The notes under the pieces were generated by a model. The model was not told where the DNA came from, made no database searches, and saw nothing but the letters and a program-made list of their open reading frames with translations. Both the position numbers and the translations under genes were made by a program. 64,000 nt of DNA from an uncultured Bacilli bacterium (GTDB taxonomy: Bacteria; Bacillota_I; Bacilli_A; RF39; UBA660), in the NCBI GenBank assembly GCA_934167485.1, contig CAKPKL010000001.1, positions 92,843-156,842 of the forward strand, written 5' to 3'. Below are positions 51,684 through 61,168 of this stretch, one piece after another. Positions within the stretch are counted from its first letter, which is position 1. Each line of letters starts with the position of its first letter.

Positions 51684-53427
51684 AGAAAATAAAGAATTAA
51701 ATACTTTGAATCACAGTTGTGCTCATTTAATGGCACATGCAATTAAGCATTTATATCCAAATGCATTATTTTGGGTAGGACCAGTAATAGAGAGTGGCTT
51801 TTATTATGATGTTGACTTAGGTGATAAAGTGTTAACAGAAGAAGATTTAGAAAAAATAGAACGTGAAATGAAAAAAATATCTAAATCTGATAAACTTATT
51901 AAAAGAATAGAAATGTCTAAAGAAGAAGCTCTCGAAATGTTTAAAAATGATCCATATAAAGTAGATTTAATATCTCGTATGGATGAAGAAGATACTGTTA
52001 TAAGCGCTTATAAGCAAGATGATTTTATTGATCTTTGTAGAGGACCACATATGCCTACTACAAAATCTATGAAATATTTTAAATTATTAAAAGTATCAGG
52101 AGCTTATTTTAAAGGGGATTCTAAGAATAAAATGCTTCAAAGAATATATGGAGTATGTTTTACTAATGAAGAAGATTTAGATGTATATTTAAAAGAAATA
52201 GAAGAAGCAAAATTAAGAGATCATAGAAAAATTGGTAAAGATTTAGGTATATTTATGTCTCATGATTTAGTAGGTAAAGGTATGCCTTTATGGTTACCTA
52301 ATGGTGCTATAGTAAGAAAACAATTAGAAAATTATATATATAATAAAGAAAGAAAATTAGGTTATCTTCATGTATATACTCCTTGTGTAGGTACTGTTGA
52401 TTTATATAAAACTTCAGGACATTGGGATCATTATAAAGAAAATATGTTTCCATCTATGAAAGTAGATGATGAAGAATTTGTATTAAGACCTATGAATTGT
52501 CCACATCATATGCTAGTTTATGGTAATGAAATTCATTCATATAGGGATTTACCTATTAGAATAGGTGAGTTTGCAACTGATTTTAGATACGAAGCAAGTG
52601 GTGCCGTTAAAGGACTTGAAAGAGTTCGTTGTATGTGTCAAAATGATGCCCATCTATTTGTAAGACCAGATCAAATAGGTGAAGAATTTAAAAAAGTAGT
52701 ATCACTTATTCTTGATGTATATAAAGATTTTGGACTTAAAAATTATAAATTTAGATTATCTTTAAGAGATCCTGAAGATACTGAAAAGTATTTTGATGAT
52801 GATGAAATGTGGAATGAAGCAGAAAGCAAGTTAAGAGAGGTTCTAAATGAACTTGGATGTGAATATACTGAAGCAATAGGTGAAGCAGCATTCTATGGAC
52901 CAAAACTTGATGTAGAAGTAAAACCTGCAGTAGGTCCAGAAGTAACACTTTCTACATGTCAACTAGATTTCTTATTACCTAGAAGATTTGAACTTTCTTA
53001 TATAGATAGAGATGGAACTAAAAAAACTCCAGTAGTACTTCATAGAGCTATATTTGGTACATTCGATAGATTTACAGCATTCATATTAGAAGAAACAAAA
53101 GGAGCACTTCCACTTTGGTTATCTCCAATAGAATTTAATATAATTCCAGTTAATAATCAATATCATTTAGAATATGCTAATAAATTATTTAATGAATTTA
53201 AAAATAAAAATTATAGAGTTAATTTAGATGATAGAGATGAAAAATTAGGATATAAAATGAGGGAATCAGTAATGAAAAAGATACCTTATTCAATAATAAT
53301 AGGTCAAAAAGAAGTTGACAATAATAATATTAGTTATAGATGTTATGGTAGTGATGAGACAGTAACTGTTTCACTTGATGAATTTTATAAAAAGATAGAA
53401 GAAGAATTAAAAATTTGTGATAATTAA
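51673..53427 (+). CDS. thrS: Threonyl-tRNA synthetase lacking the N-terminal TGS domain
   Basis: A class II synthetase of about 584 residues. It begins almost at once with the editing domain (HSCAHLMAHAIKHLYP with zinc-type His residues) and lacks the roughly 60-residue TGS domain of most bacterial enzymes. Catalytic motifs include RPMNCPHHMLVY, RYEASGAVKGLERVR, the AFYGPKLD segment and HRAIFGTFDRF, then the anticodon-binding domain. An alternative ATG lies at 51667. It overlaps the preceding gene and is governed by the Thr T-box. Confidence 0.95.
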   Translation: MNIKENKELNTLNHSCAHLMAHAIKHLYPNALFWVGPVIESGFYYDVDLGDKVLTEEDLEKIEREMKKISKSDKLIKRIEMSKEEALEMFKNDPYKVDLISRMDEEDTVISAYKQDDFIDLCRGPHMPTTKSMKYFKLLKVSGAYFKGDSKNKMLQRIYGVCFTNEEDLDVYLKEIEEAKLRDHRKIGKDLGIFMSHDLVGKGMPLWLPNGAIVRKQLENYIYNKERKLGYLHVYTPCVGTVDLYKTSGHWDHYKENMFPSMKVDDEEFVLRPMNCPHHMLVYGNEIHSYRDLPIRIGEFATDFRYEASGAVKGLERVRCMCQNDAHLFVRPDQIGEEFKKVVSLILDVYKDFGLKNYKFRLSLRDPEDTEKYFDDDEMWNEAESKLREVLNELGCEYTEAIGEAAFYGPKLDVEVKPAVGPEVTLSTCQLDFLLPRRFELSYIDRDGTKKTPVVLHRAIFGTFDRFTAFILEETKGALPLWLSPIEFNIIPVNNQYHLEYANKLFNEFKNKNYRVNLDDRDEKLGYKMRESVMKKIPYSIIIGQKEVDNNNISYRCYGSDETVTVSLDEFYKKIEEELKICDN

Positions 53428-53438
53428 AGAGGGATAAA

Positions 53439-54425
53439 ATGAATAGCTTTACAAATATTAATATTAAAAATCAATATAAAAAGACTATTATATATTTTGT
53501 AATTTCTATTATATTGATTATACTTTCAATTGTTTTCTATGCATGGAAGTGCTCTATTATAAAAACATCTAGAGTACAAGATAAAAGTTTAAATGATATC
53601 ATTATAAATGAAAAAAACGAAAAGGATTATAAAAGAGCATATATAAATAATGTATCAAATCCTGTTAAATTTGCTATAGATAAAGAAAATAATAATGCTT
53701 ATTATATAGTAAATGATGGAAAATATTTGTATGTTATTTATATGAATGAAGAAAAGTATCAATCTATTATTCAAAGTAAATCAGAAGTTAAGATAGAGGG
53801 AATTACTAAGTACCCAACTAAAGATGTAAAAGAGCTAGCAATAGAAAAATTTAATGATGATAAAGATGAAAATGATAAAATATCTTTAGTTGATTATGAT
53901 AATTATTTTGGGGATGTATATCTTGATATGGAAGAATCAGAATCTTCAATTGCTATATTTCAAATATTCCTAGTTGTAATAACAATAATACCTGGAATAA
54001 TTATATTTATAGTAAATTTAGCTAAAATAATTAATTTTAATAAAATAAAAAGTAAATACAGTATTAAAGAATTAGATAATGAAATGAATGATAAAAATTC
54101 TTTCTATTATAATAAAGCTAATTTATACTTGACGCCAAATTATATAATTAGTTTTAGCGGTAAATTATTTATTATTAAATATATAGATATAGATTGGATT
54201 TATCCAAATATTACAAAAACAAATGGTATTAAAACTGCTAAGAGTATTATATTAATTACAAAAGAGAATAAAACTTATATCATATCAAATCTTAGTAATA
54301 TAACTCGTAAATCAAAAGAGATTTATGATGAGATATGGGATACAATAGTAAGTAAAAATAGCGATATGTTAGTTGGATATACTGAAGAAAACATTAAAGC
54401 TTATAAAGATAAAAAAAGAAAGTAG
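53439..54425 (+). CDS. Unknown membrane protein
   Basis: A 328-residue protein with two transmembrane segments (about 14-36 and 165-195), an extracytoplasmic or lumen-like domain between them, and a C-terminal cytoplasmic beta-rich part (LYLTPNYIISFSGKLFIIKY...KSIILITKENKTYIIS) reminiscent of PH-like domains. It starts 12 bases after thrS and may be read through from it. Family not recognised. Confidence 0.65.
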   Translation: MNSFTNINIKNQYKKTIIYFVISIILIILSIVFYAWKCSIIKTSRVQDKSLNDIIINEKNEKDYKRAYINNVSNPVKFAIDKENNNAYYIVNDGKYLYVIYMNEEKYQSIIQSKSEVKIEGITKYPTKDVKELAIEKFNDDKDENDKISLVDYDNYFGDVYLDMEESESSIAIFQIFLVVITIIPGIIIFIVNLAKIINFNKIKSKYSIKELDNEMNDKNSFYYNKANLYLTPNYIISFSGKLFIIKYIDIDWIYPNITKTNGIKTAKSIILITKENKTYIISNLSNITRKSKEIYDEIWDTIVSKNSDMLVGYTEENIKAYKDKKRK

Positions 54426-54436
54426 AATAAAGTATT

Positions 54437-54694
54437 ATGAAATCTTTAGAAAATAGAATAAAAAATATAGAAGAAAGAAATAAGAGAGTAGAAAAAGATA
54501 AAGCTTGGGAAGTAAGTTTTACTAGGAGAATATGTATAATTATTTTAACATATATAGTAGTTGTTATATATTCATATATAATAAAAAATAATACAAATAT
54601 ATTTTTAAGTTCTTTAGTACCAGTAATAGGTTTTATCTTATCTACACTATCTTTAAAAGCTATTAGAAAAATATGGGAGAGAAAACATTATTAA
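54437..54694 (+). CDS. Small unknown membrane protein
   Basis: An 85-residue protein with a charged coiled-coil N-terminus (MKSLENRIKNIEERNKRVEKDKAW) and two transmembrane helices (about 30-48, 54-72). It lies 11 bases after the preceding gene, with a weak ribosome-binding site. A hairpin (AACATTATT/AATAGTGTT then Ts, 54685-54711) ends the transcript. No family recognised. Confidence 0.6.
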   Translation: MKSLENRIKNIEERNKRVEKDKAWEVSFTRRICIIILTYIVVVIYSYIIKNNTNIFLSSLVPVIGFILSTLSLKAIRKIWERKHY

Positions 54695-54712
54695 AAAATA
54701 GTGTTTTTTTTC

Positions 54713-54762
54713 TTGTAAAATTAAAAATATTGTGATATAATTTAATTAGTAATCATTACTAA
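54713..54762 (+). promoter_or_regulatory. perR promoter with Per-box-like operator
   Basis: TTGTAA (54713-54718), 17-base spacer, TATAAT (54736-54741). A perfect palindrome TTAGTAAT-C-ATTACTAA (54746-54762) overlaps the start of transcription. It matches the 7-1-7 pattern of Fur-family boxes and differs from the PerR consensus TTATAATnATTATAA at few positions. This indicates autoregulation and control of the downstream rubrerythrin. Confidence 0.8.
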
Positions 54763-54774
54763 TAAGGAGATTAT

Positions 54775-55137
54775 ATGAGAAATACAAAGCAAAAGAAACT
54801 TATATTAGAATTAATACAAAATAGTAATAATCATATGAGCGCTATAGAAGTTTATAATGAATGTAGAAATATAATACCTGATATTAGTCTTGGTACTGTT
54901 TATAGAAATTTAAATTCTTTAGTAGAATCTAATTTAATACAAAGAATTAAAATGAATGATAATATAGATAGATATGATAAAAACACAGAACATATACATT
55001 TTATATGTATGAAATGTAATAAAATTATAGATATATATGATTATTCATTTGAGTATAAAAAAGATTCTAACAAAGTTTTAAATTGTAAAATTAAATTAGA
55101 AGGTATATGTGAAGATTGCCAAAAGAAGGAGAGATAG
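54775..55137 (+). CDS. perR: Fur-family peroxide-responsive repressor, PerR-like
   Basis: A 120-residue repressor with a winged helix (about 1-75: HMSAIEVYNECRNIIPDISLGTVYRNLNSL), the metal-binding HIHFICMKCNKI with the first CxxC, and a C-terminal CEDCQ pair for structural zinc. Length and the coupled rubrerythrin gene favour PerR over Fur or Zur. It is followed with no gap by the rubrerythrin gene. Confidence 0.88.
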   Translation: MRNTKQKKLILELIQNSNNHMSAIEVYNECRNIIPDISLGTVYRNLNSLVESNLIQRIKMNDNIDRYDKNTEHIHFICMKCNKIIDIYDYSFEYKKDSNKVLNCKIKLEGICEDCQKKER

Positions 55138-55138
55138 T

Positions 55139-55678
55139 ATGGAATTAAAAGGAAGTAAGACAGAACAAAATTTGATGGCTGCTTTTGCTGGTGAAAGTCA
55201 AGCAAGAAATAAGTATACTTATTTTGCTAGTAAAGCAAAAAAAGAAGGATATGAACAAATAGCTGCTATTTTTGAAGAAACTGCTAATAATGAGAAGGAA
55301 CATGCTAAAATGTGGTTTAAATTATTAGAAGGTGGAGATATTAAATCAACTGTTGATAATTTAAAAGCTGCAGCAGAAGGAGAAAATTATGAGTGGACAG
55401 ATATGTATGCTAAATTTGCAGAGGAAGCTCGTAATGAAGGTTTTGATCATATAGCATTTCTTTTTGAGGGAGTGGCTAAAATAGAAAAAGAACATGAAGA
55501 AAGATATAAAAAATTATTAAAAAATATAGAAGACAAATTAGTATTTTCTAGTGAAGGAGATACTATTTGGATTTGTCGTAATTGTGGACATGTTGTAATA
55601 GGAAAAGAAGCTCCTAAAGTATGTCCTATATGTGCTCATCCACAAAGCTACTTTGAAAGAAAAGCAAATAATTATTAA
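55139..55678 (+). CDS. rbr: Rubrerythrin
   Basis: A 179-residue peroxide-reducing di-iron protein of anaerobes. N-terminal ferritin-like domain (AFAGESQARNKYTYFA, EETANNEKEHAKMW, AKIEKEHEERY supplying Glu/His ligands) and C-terminal rubredoxin-like site (CRNCGHVV...CPICAHPQSYF). ATG 55139 follows AAGGAGAG located in the end of perR. Co-transcribed with perR, giving a peroxide response unit. Confidence 0.96.
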   Translation: MELKGSKTEQNLMAAFAGESQARNKYTYFASKAKKEGYEQIAAIFEETANNEKEHAKMWFKLLEGGDIKSTVDNLKAAAEGENYEWTDMYAKFAEEARNEGFDHIAFLFEGVAKIEKEHEERYKKLLKNIEDKLVFSSEGDTIWICRNCGHVVIGKEAPKVCPICAHPQSYFERKANNY

Positions 55679-55700
55679 AAGCACTTTAATGCTTTTTTTT
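55677..55700 (+). terminator. Terminator of perR-rbr
   Basis: AAAAGCA/TGCTTTT stem overlapping the stop, then Ts. Confidence 0.7.
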
Positions 55701-55738
55701 ATTCAAATATTTAAAATAGTTTTGCGTTAATTTTAATA

Positions 55739-55767
55739 TTGATTATTCAATCATTTTTTAGTATAAT
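55739..55767 (+). promoter_or_regulatory. Promoter of the second poly-G pilin
   Basis: TTGATT (55739-55744), 17-base spacer, TATAAT (55762-55767), then AAAATAAGAAAGAGGG. Arrangement and sequence match the promoter at 22456. Confidence 0.7.
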
Positions 55768-55800
55768 AAATATAGTAAAAATAAGAAAGAGGGTAAAAAT

Positions 55801-57347
55801 ATGAATAAAAATAAGGCCTGGGGGGGGGGGTAACCTATAGTAAAGGATTTACCCTAATAGAACTTTTAGCAGTTATAGTAATACTCGCTATAATCGCATT
55901 AATCGCAACCCCAATAGTATTAGATATAATAGATTCAGTAAAACAATCATCTGTGGAAGCAACAATGAAAAATATAGAAAAAACAGCTTTGTTAGAATAT
56001 TCAGATTTAGTATTAGATGGAAAAGAAAAAGAAGAAATTATATATAATTGTTATGATGGAAAATGTATATATAATGGAAAAGTATTAAATGTAAAAGGAG
56101 ATATGCCGGATAGAGGAAGAATAATAGTAAATGAAGATGGTGCAACATTCAAAAACATCATAATAAAAGGATATAACTGTATAAAAGAAAATAATAAGTT
56201 TACATGTAATAATACAGGTCTTATAACAGTAAATGGAACAAATATATTAATAGATAACAATAAAACAACAGAAATAGAAAATTATAGGATATATGGAAAT
56301 AGTATTCAAAATGGAACACCAACTCCAGATATACCAGTAGATATAGAAAGTGTAGGCGATTTAGTAACACAAGATAATTGCTCTAGTTATGGATTAGATG
56401 CATGTAGTAATGTAGGAAAATATGTAATACCAATAAAAGTAACTGGAAAGAATTTATTTGATATTTCAAAGATTAATTCTAATGTCAATATAATAAAAAA
56501 TCAAGATGGAACTTTAACCATAAAAGCTTATGGATCCGGAACAAGTCTAACATTATTAGATTTAAGTCCTAATTTAAAAGTTGGTGATAGAATTTCTTTT
56601 TCAATAGAAACAACTGGTTATAAAGGAATTTTAATTCGTAATAATTCAATAGATAATTATTTCCACAACAATACAAAATCTTATACAATTAATCAAGATA
56701 TGTTAGATGGCAAAGTGTGGTTATATAACAAAAAAAATGGAGATACTTATGAAGACGCTGTTATATCAAGTATACAAATAGAATATGGAGATAAAAGAAC
56801 TGAATATGAGCCATATAAAGAGACAATAACAAATATATATTTAGATGAGCCATTAAGAAGTATAGGTGAATATGCTGATTATATAGATTTTAAAACTAAG
56901 AAAGTAGTTAGAAATGTAAAAGAGGTAAAAATGACTGGTGAAGAATTATTTTTCAAAGCTGACGATACAGCTTTAAAAACTGAATATATATATTCACCTA
57001 TGAAAACAATTGATGGAACAACATCTATATACTATATTTCAACTCATGCACCATATCATAATTATATCTACATAACAACATATAATCCTAGAGATAATCT
57101 TCATACTGCACTTGAATTTAGATATATTTCAGATGTTTGGAAAATAGAATATGATGTAGATGCATTTAAACAATGGTTAGTAGATCAATCTATAAATTTA
57201 ACTCCTGTTAAAATTAATTATGTATTAGAATCACCAACAGAAGAGACTATAGAATTACCTAGTATTTTATTAAATAAAGATATAAGTGTAATAAGTGTGG
57301 GTACTAATATACCACCTAGTAACATGGAATTAAAATATTACAGATAA
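55801..57347 (+). CDS. Second phase-variable prepilin with phage-tail-like domain, OFF as sequenced
   Basis: ATG 55801 after GAGGG reads MNKNKAWGGG and then TAA, because of an 11-G tract. With 12 or 9 Gs the frame joins VTYSKG|FTLIELLAVIV and runs to 57347 (about 515 residues). The in-frame ATG at 55953 would begin after the pilin helix and is unlikely to be used. The first 165 residues nearly repeat the 22519 gene (YNCYDGKC, GDMPDRGRIIVNE, NGTPTPDIPVDIESVGD). The middle differs (KNLFDISKINSNVNI...), and identity resumes at IEYGDKRTEYEPYKETITNIYLD. The modular pattern matches phage tail receptor-binding domains. Confidence 0.8.
55820..55830 (+). repeat. Poly-G tract (11 G), candidate phase-variation switch
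   Basis: Eleven Gs within the prepilin leader coding region, followed by the same TAACCTATAGTAAAGG as at 22549. Confidence 0.85.
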
Positions 57348-57374
57348 ATAGAGTTATTTTACTCTATTTATTTT
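57346..57374 (+). terminator. Terminator of the second poly-G pilin
   Basis: AAATAGAGT/ACTCTATTT stem beginning at the stop codon, then T-rich. Confidence 0.75.
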
Positions 57375-57433
57375 TATCTATTGCATTTTTTTTTATAAAT
57401 GGTATAATTAAATAGTAAGAAAGTAGGGGTAAT

Positions 57434-58384
57434 ATGAACAAAAAATTAATTCTTAGAATATTAGGCGCAATATTTTCTGCACTTATAATAGTAGGTGTTT
57501 TTGTACCATTTGTAAGTGTAACAGGTTATACTCAAAGTTTGTGGGGAGTATATAGTTCAGTTAATACACTATATTTACCTATAATGTTAATAGTTTTTGG
57601 TGCTATAGGAGTTATATTCTTTTCTCTTAATTTTAAGACTGAATTTGCTTATATGAGTACAGGAGCTGTATTGTTCTTTGTTGTTATGCAAACAATTGAT
57701 GTATTAGATCAAGGTACATTTAGTACTTTAAGTGTTGGATATTATTTCTTAGCTATTGGAGCAATAGCTACTGGAGTTATAGCATTTTTATCTAATTTAA
57801 AAACAAAACAAAAAGAAAAAATAGTTGTTTCTAATGAAAATGATACATCATCTAATATGATTGCACAAATAGATAAATTATATAATGAACAACCATTACA
57901 ACAAGAAGTACCAATTCAAACTATTAGTAATAATAGCGTATCTCCTATACCTGCAGAACCATTGCAACAAGAAATTAAGCCAATTGAACCTGTAATGGAT
58001 AATCAACCAATACCAGAGGTTGTACCACAACCAAAACAAGCTACAGTAGAGTTTCAACCACAAATGAATCCACAAGTTATTCCAACTGTTGAACCACAAC
58101 AAAATTTACAATCAAATCCAGTTCCAGCACAAGGATTACAACAACCAAATCCAGTAGTACAGGAATTTATGGGAGCACAAGCACAACAACCAACGTCAAA
58201 TCAATCTATACCAGTACAATCTACTAACGATTTTAATGTTCCATTAAGTGGTATAAATGAAGAATCACCTGTACAACCAAATCCAGTAGTACAAGGATTT
58301 ACGAAAGAACAAACACCATCAATACCAACAACACCAGATCCTCAAAATAATGGATTAGATATATTTGGTCAACCTTTAAAATAA
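57434..58384 (+). CDS. Membrane protein with Pro/Gln-rich repetitive tail
   Basis: A 316-residue protein. Four hydrophobic helices occupy residues 1-120. Residues 150-316 are hydrophilic and rich in Pro and Gln, with imperfect repeats such as QPNPVVQ (twice) and EPLQQE. The leader AGTAAGAAAGTAGGGG resembles that of the pilin genes, and TATAAT lies about 30 bases upstream. I recognise no family. The tail could be a cytoplasmic or surface-exposed disordered linker. Confidence 0.65.
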   Translation: MNKKLILRILGAIFSALIIVGVFVPFVSVTGYTQSLWGVYSSVNTLYLPIMLIVFGAIGVIFFSLNFKTEFAYMSTGAVLFFVVMQTIDVLDQGTFSTLSVGYYFLAIGAIATGVIAFLSNLKTKQKEKIVVSNENDTSSNMIAQIDKLYNEQPLQQEVPIQTISNNSVSPIPAEPLQQEIKPIEPVMDNQPIPEVVPQPKQATVEFQPQMNPQVIPTVEPQQNLQSNPVPAQGLQQPNPVVQEFMGAQAQQPTSNQSIPVQSTNDFNVPLSGINEESPVQPNPVVQGFTKEQTPSIPTTPDPQNNGLDIFGQPLK

Positions 58385-58412
58385 AAAATAAAAGATAAAC
58401 TTTTATTTTTTT
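58384..58412 (+). terminator. Terminator of the Pro/Gln-tailed gene
   Basis: AAAATAAAAG/CTTTTATTTT stem, then Ts. Confidence 0.65.
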
Positions 58413-58445
58413 AATATTTATTGTATAATTAATGTGGAGGTAATT

Positions 58446-59069
58446 ATGAATAAAGAAAATAAAATAACAATAAATAATTTAGTGTATGCAATACTATTTT
58501 TAGTGTTTGGTATTATACTTTTGACGAGTACTGAGGATTTAATAAGTATAGTATCAAAGGTAATTGGTTCTATATTAGTAATATTAGGTATAGTTAAAAC
58601 AATAGTATATATTTATATGAAGGGGAAAGTAGGAGATTATAGCATAACAGAACTTTTAATAGGATTACTTATAATATGTTGTGGATTATTATTAATCTTT
58701 TCTTCTAATGCGCTTAGTTTTGCCATTAGAACTATAGTAGGTATATGGGTATTATTTGCAGGAATAAATAGAATAATATACGCTATATCAATTAAATCTT
58801 TGGATAAAAATGGTTTTATAACTTATTTAATAAGTTCGTTTATAATGATAATAATAGGAATACTTATGATATCTGCAATATTTGATCAATTAATAGGTTT
58901 ATTAATTATTATATATGCAATATCTGAGATAGTAGATTATATTTACTATAAATCAAAAAATAAAAATATAGAACCAGCTAAGAGTAAGAAAAAATCAAAG
59001 AAAACTAAAAAATTAAAAAATACTAAAACAGTTGATGCAATAATAGAAGAAGAAATTAAAAAGGATTGA
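58446..59069 (+). CDS. DUF308/HdeD-like membrane protein
   Basis: About 207 residues with six hydrophobic helices in paired glycine-containing repeats (LVFGIILLTSTEDLISIV, LLIICCGLLLIFSS, FIMIIIGILMIS) as in the HdeD/DUF308 family, and a Lys-rich cytoplasmic tail. ATG 58446 follows GGAGG, so the ATG at 58434, which precedes the site, is not used. Role unclear; HdeD is linked to acid stress in enterobacteria. Confidence 0.7.
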   Translation: MNKENKITINNLVYAILFLVFGIILLTSTEDLISIVSKVIGSILVILGIVKTIVYIYMKGKVGDYSITELLIGLLIICCGLLLIFSSNALSFAIRTIVGIWVLFAGINRIIYAISIKSLDKNGFITYLISSFIMIIIGILMISAIFDQLIGLLIIIYAISEIVDYIYYKSKNKNIEPAKSKKKSKKTKKLKNTKTVDAIIEEEIKKD

Positions 59070-59097
59070 GTTTTGAACTGCACTTTAGAGTAGTCAT

Positions 59098-59123
59098 AAA
59101 AAGATTGGATATTCCAATCTTTT
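59098..59123. terminator. Bidirectional terminator between convergent genes
   Basis: AAAAGATTGGA/TCCAATCTTTT stem with A and T flanks. Confidence 0.75.
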
Positions 59124-61074
59124 ATTCTTGTAATTTTATAGTAGGTATTAAATTATCAAGAGATGAATCAGTGTAAGTTGGTTCTGTACCTTTTATATAA
59201 TAAAACATAGTAGCATTTTTAGTGTTTTCATCTGCTACTTCCCCAGTGATAGGATTAACTAAAACTCCAACAACATTGTTAGGTAATTCATACCAAGTGT
59301 TTTCTTTATCTTTTAAATAATTTTCTACTATGTCAGCCCACATGTTTTTTATAGTTTTTCCTTCACTTGTTTCTGCCTGTCTATTATCGTCATAACCACT
59401 CCAAATTCCAACAACAATATTATTATTATAACCAAATATTAAATGATCGGTATCAGTGGTTCCTGTTTTAATTGAATATTTTTTAGTTAATTTAGATGCT
59501 ATATCATAACAAGTAGGGTAATTATAGTCTATAAAGTTATAATTATAAGTACTAGTTAATATTTCATTCATAATATAAACTAAACTAGAATTTAATACTT
59601 GTTCTTTATTATCTTTATATTCATATAAAATGTTTCCATTAGAATCTTCTATTTTTTTTATAAAATGAGTATTTGTTTTAAAACCACCACTTGCAAATGT
59701 ACTATATGCACTAACCATATCTTTTAGTGTTATTTCTTCACTACCTAAAGCAAGGGATGGTATTGCTTCCAATGGAGAGGTTATACCAACTCTTTTAAGC
59801 ATTTCAACTAAAGTTTCTTCTCCTAAAAATAAATGGGTTTTTACTGCATATATATTTTCTGAGTAAGCGATAGCAGTTGCCATAGAAATATCTTTGTTAC
59901 CATATTTATTATTGTAATTATTAGGACTATATGTTTGATCATTAGCAAATACAAAAGTAGTTGCTTCACTTGTAAATGTAGTTGATTCTGTAAAACCATT
60001 TTCAAGAGCTACATAGTAAAGAAATGGTTTTAAAGTAGATCCTACTTGCCTTTTCGCATATAAAGCTCTATTATATTGACTTTTACTATAATCTTTACCA
60101 CCAGTAAGAGCAAGTACTTCACCAGTATTTGGATCTTGCATTATACTTGCAAGCTCAATATCATTATTAGTAATATTATTATTAATTGATTCTTCTAATA
60201 TCTTTTGAGCATTTATATCAAGAGTTGTATATATTTTAAGACCACCAGTTTCAATAAAAGAGCTAGGTAAATCTAATGTATCTAATTCATCCATAACTGC
60301 ATCCTGAAAATATCTTATAGTTTTTAAATTGTTATTTTCTATATATCCATAAAATTCTAGTTTTTCATTAAATGCATTATCCATTTCTTCTTTCGTTATA
60401 AATTTATTTTCAACCATAGCATTTAATACTATGTATTGTCTTTGTTTTGCTTTATCGTAATTTAAAATAGGAGAGTAATTGGTAGGTGATTTTGGAATAC
60501 CTGCAAGTATTGTTGCTTCAGCTAAAGAAAGGGCCCTTGAACTTTTATTAAAATAGTAAAAACTAGCATTTTCAATACCATAAACTCCACCATAATTTAT
60601 AGTATTTAAATATCCTTCTAGTATTTCTTTTTTACTATATTGACTTTCCATCTTAACAGTAAGCCATGCTTCTTTGAATTTTCTTTCCCAAGTTTTATCA
60701 AAATCAAGAAATAAGTTTTTAGCATATTGTTGTGTTATTGTAGAAGCGCCCTGTAAAGTTTTTCTGTTTATTAAATTTATATATAAAGATTTTGCTATTC
60801 TTAAATAATCAAATCCTTGATGTTTATAAAAATTTTTATCTTCTATTGAAATTGTAGCATTTATTAAATTTTTAGATATATCATCTAACTTTATCCACTG
60901 ATCGCTTGTACCATTTATTAGATTGTTATTAGAATCATATAAATAATATCCATTAGATGTATTAATATCTAATTTTTTTGATATAGAAGCAACAAAATAA
61001 ATTCCTATATAAAAAACTATTAAAAAACCTACAATAATAAGGGCTATTTTAGATATTCTATTTAACTTTTTCAT
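59122..61074 (-). CDS. Class A penicillin-binding protein (second copy)
   Basis: A 650-residue protein with an N-terminal membrane anchor (about 8-30), a GT51 glycosyltransferase (SIEDKNFYKHQGFDYLR, GASTITQQYAKN, KEILEGYLNTINYGG) and a transpeptidase domain with SxxK in GSTLKP, SEN (YSENIYA) and KTGT (SIKTGTTDTD). It lacks the long C-terminal extension of ponA in this window. GGTGGAAT precedes the ATG. Together with ponA, GpsB and EzrA it builds septal or lateral peptidoglycan. Confidence 0.92.
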   Translation of the reverse strand: MKKLNRISKIALIIVGFLIVFYIGIYFVASISKKLDINTSNGYYLYDSNNNLINGTSDQWIKLDDISKNLINATISIEDKNFYKHQGFDYLRIAKSLYINLINRKTLQGASTITQQYAKNLFLDFDKTWERKFKEAWLTVKMESQYSKKEILEGYLNTINYGGVYGIENASFYYFNKSSRALSLAEATILAGIPKSPTNYSPILNYDKAKQRQYIVLNAMVENKFITKEEMDNAFNEKLEFYGYIENNNLKTIRYFQDAVMDELDTLDLPSSFIETGGLKIYTTLDINAQKILEESINNNITNNDIELASIMQDPNTGEVLALTGGKDYSKSQYNRALYAKRQVGSTLKPFLYYVALENGFTESTTFTSEATTFVFANDQTYSPNNYNNKYGNKDISMATAIAYSENIYAVKTHLFLGEETLVEMLKRVGITSPLEAIPSLALGSEEITLKDMVSAYSTFASGGFKTNTHFIKKIEDSNGNILYEYKDNKEQVLNSSLVYIMNEILTSTYNYNFIDYNYPTCYDIASKLTKKYSIKTGTTDTDHLIFGYNNNIVVGIWSGYDDNRQAETSEGKTIKNMWADIVENYLKDKENTWYELPNNVVGVLVNPITGEVADENTKNATMFYYIKGTEPTYTDSSLDNLIPTIKLQE

Positions 61075-61168
61075 ATTCCACCATACCTTCTAAATTTAGT
61101 ATTACAAAAAAAATATAAAAATATGAGTGCAAAATAAAAAAAAGTATGCTATAATGTTTGGGATGTGT

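Noticed and set aside
55953..57347. Pilin-less protein starting at ATG 55953
   Set aside because: The in-frame prepilin motif lies directly upstream, and no ribosome-binding site precedes this ATG.
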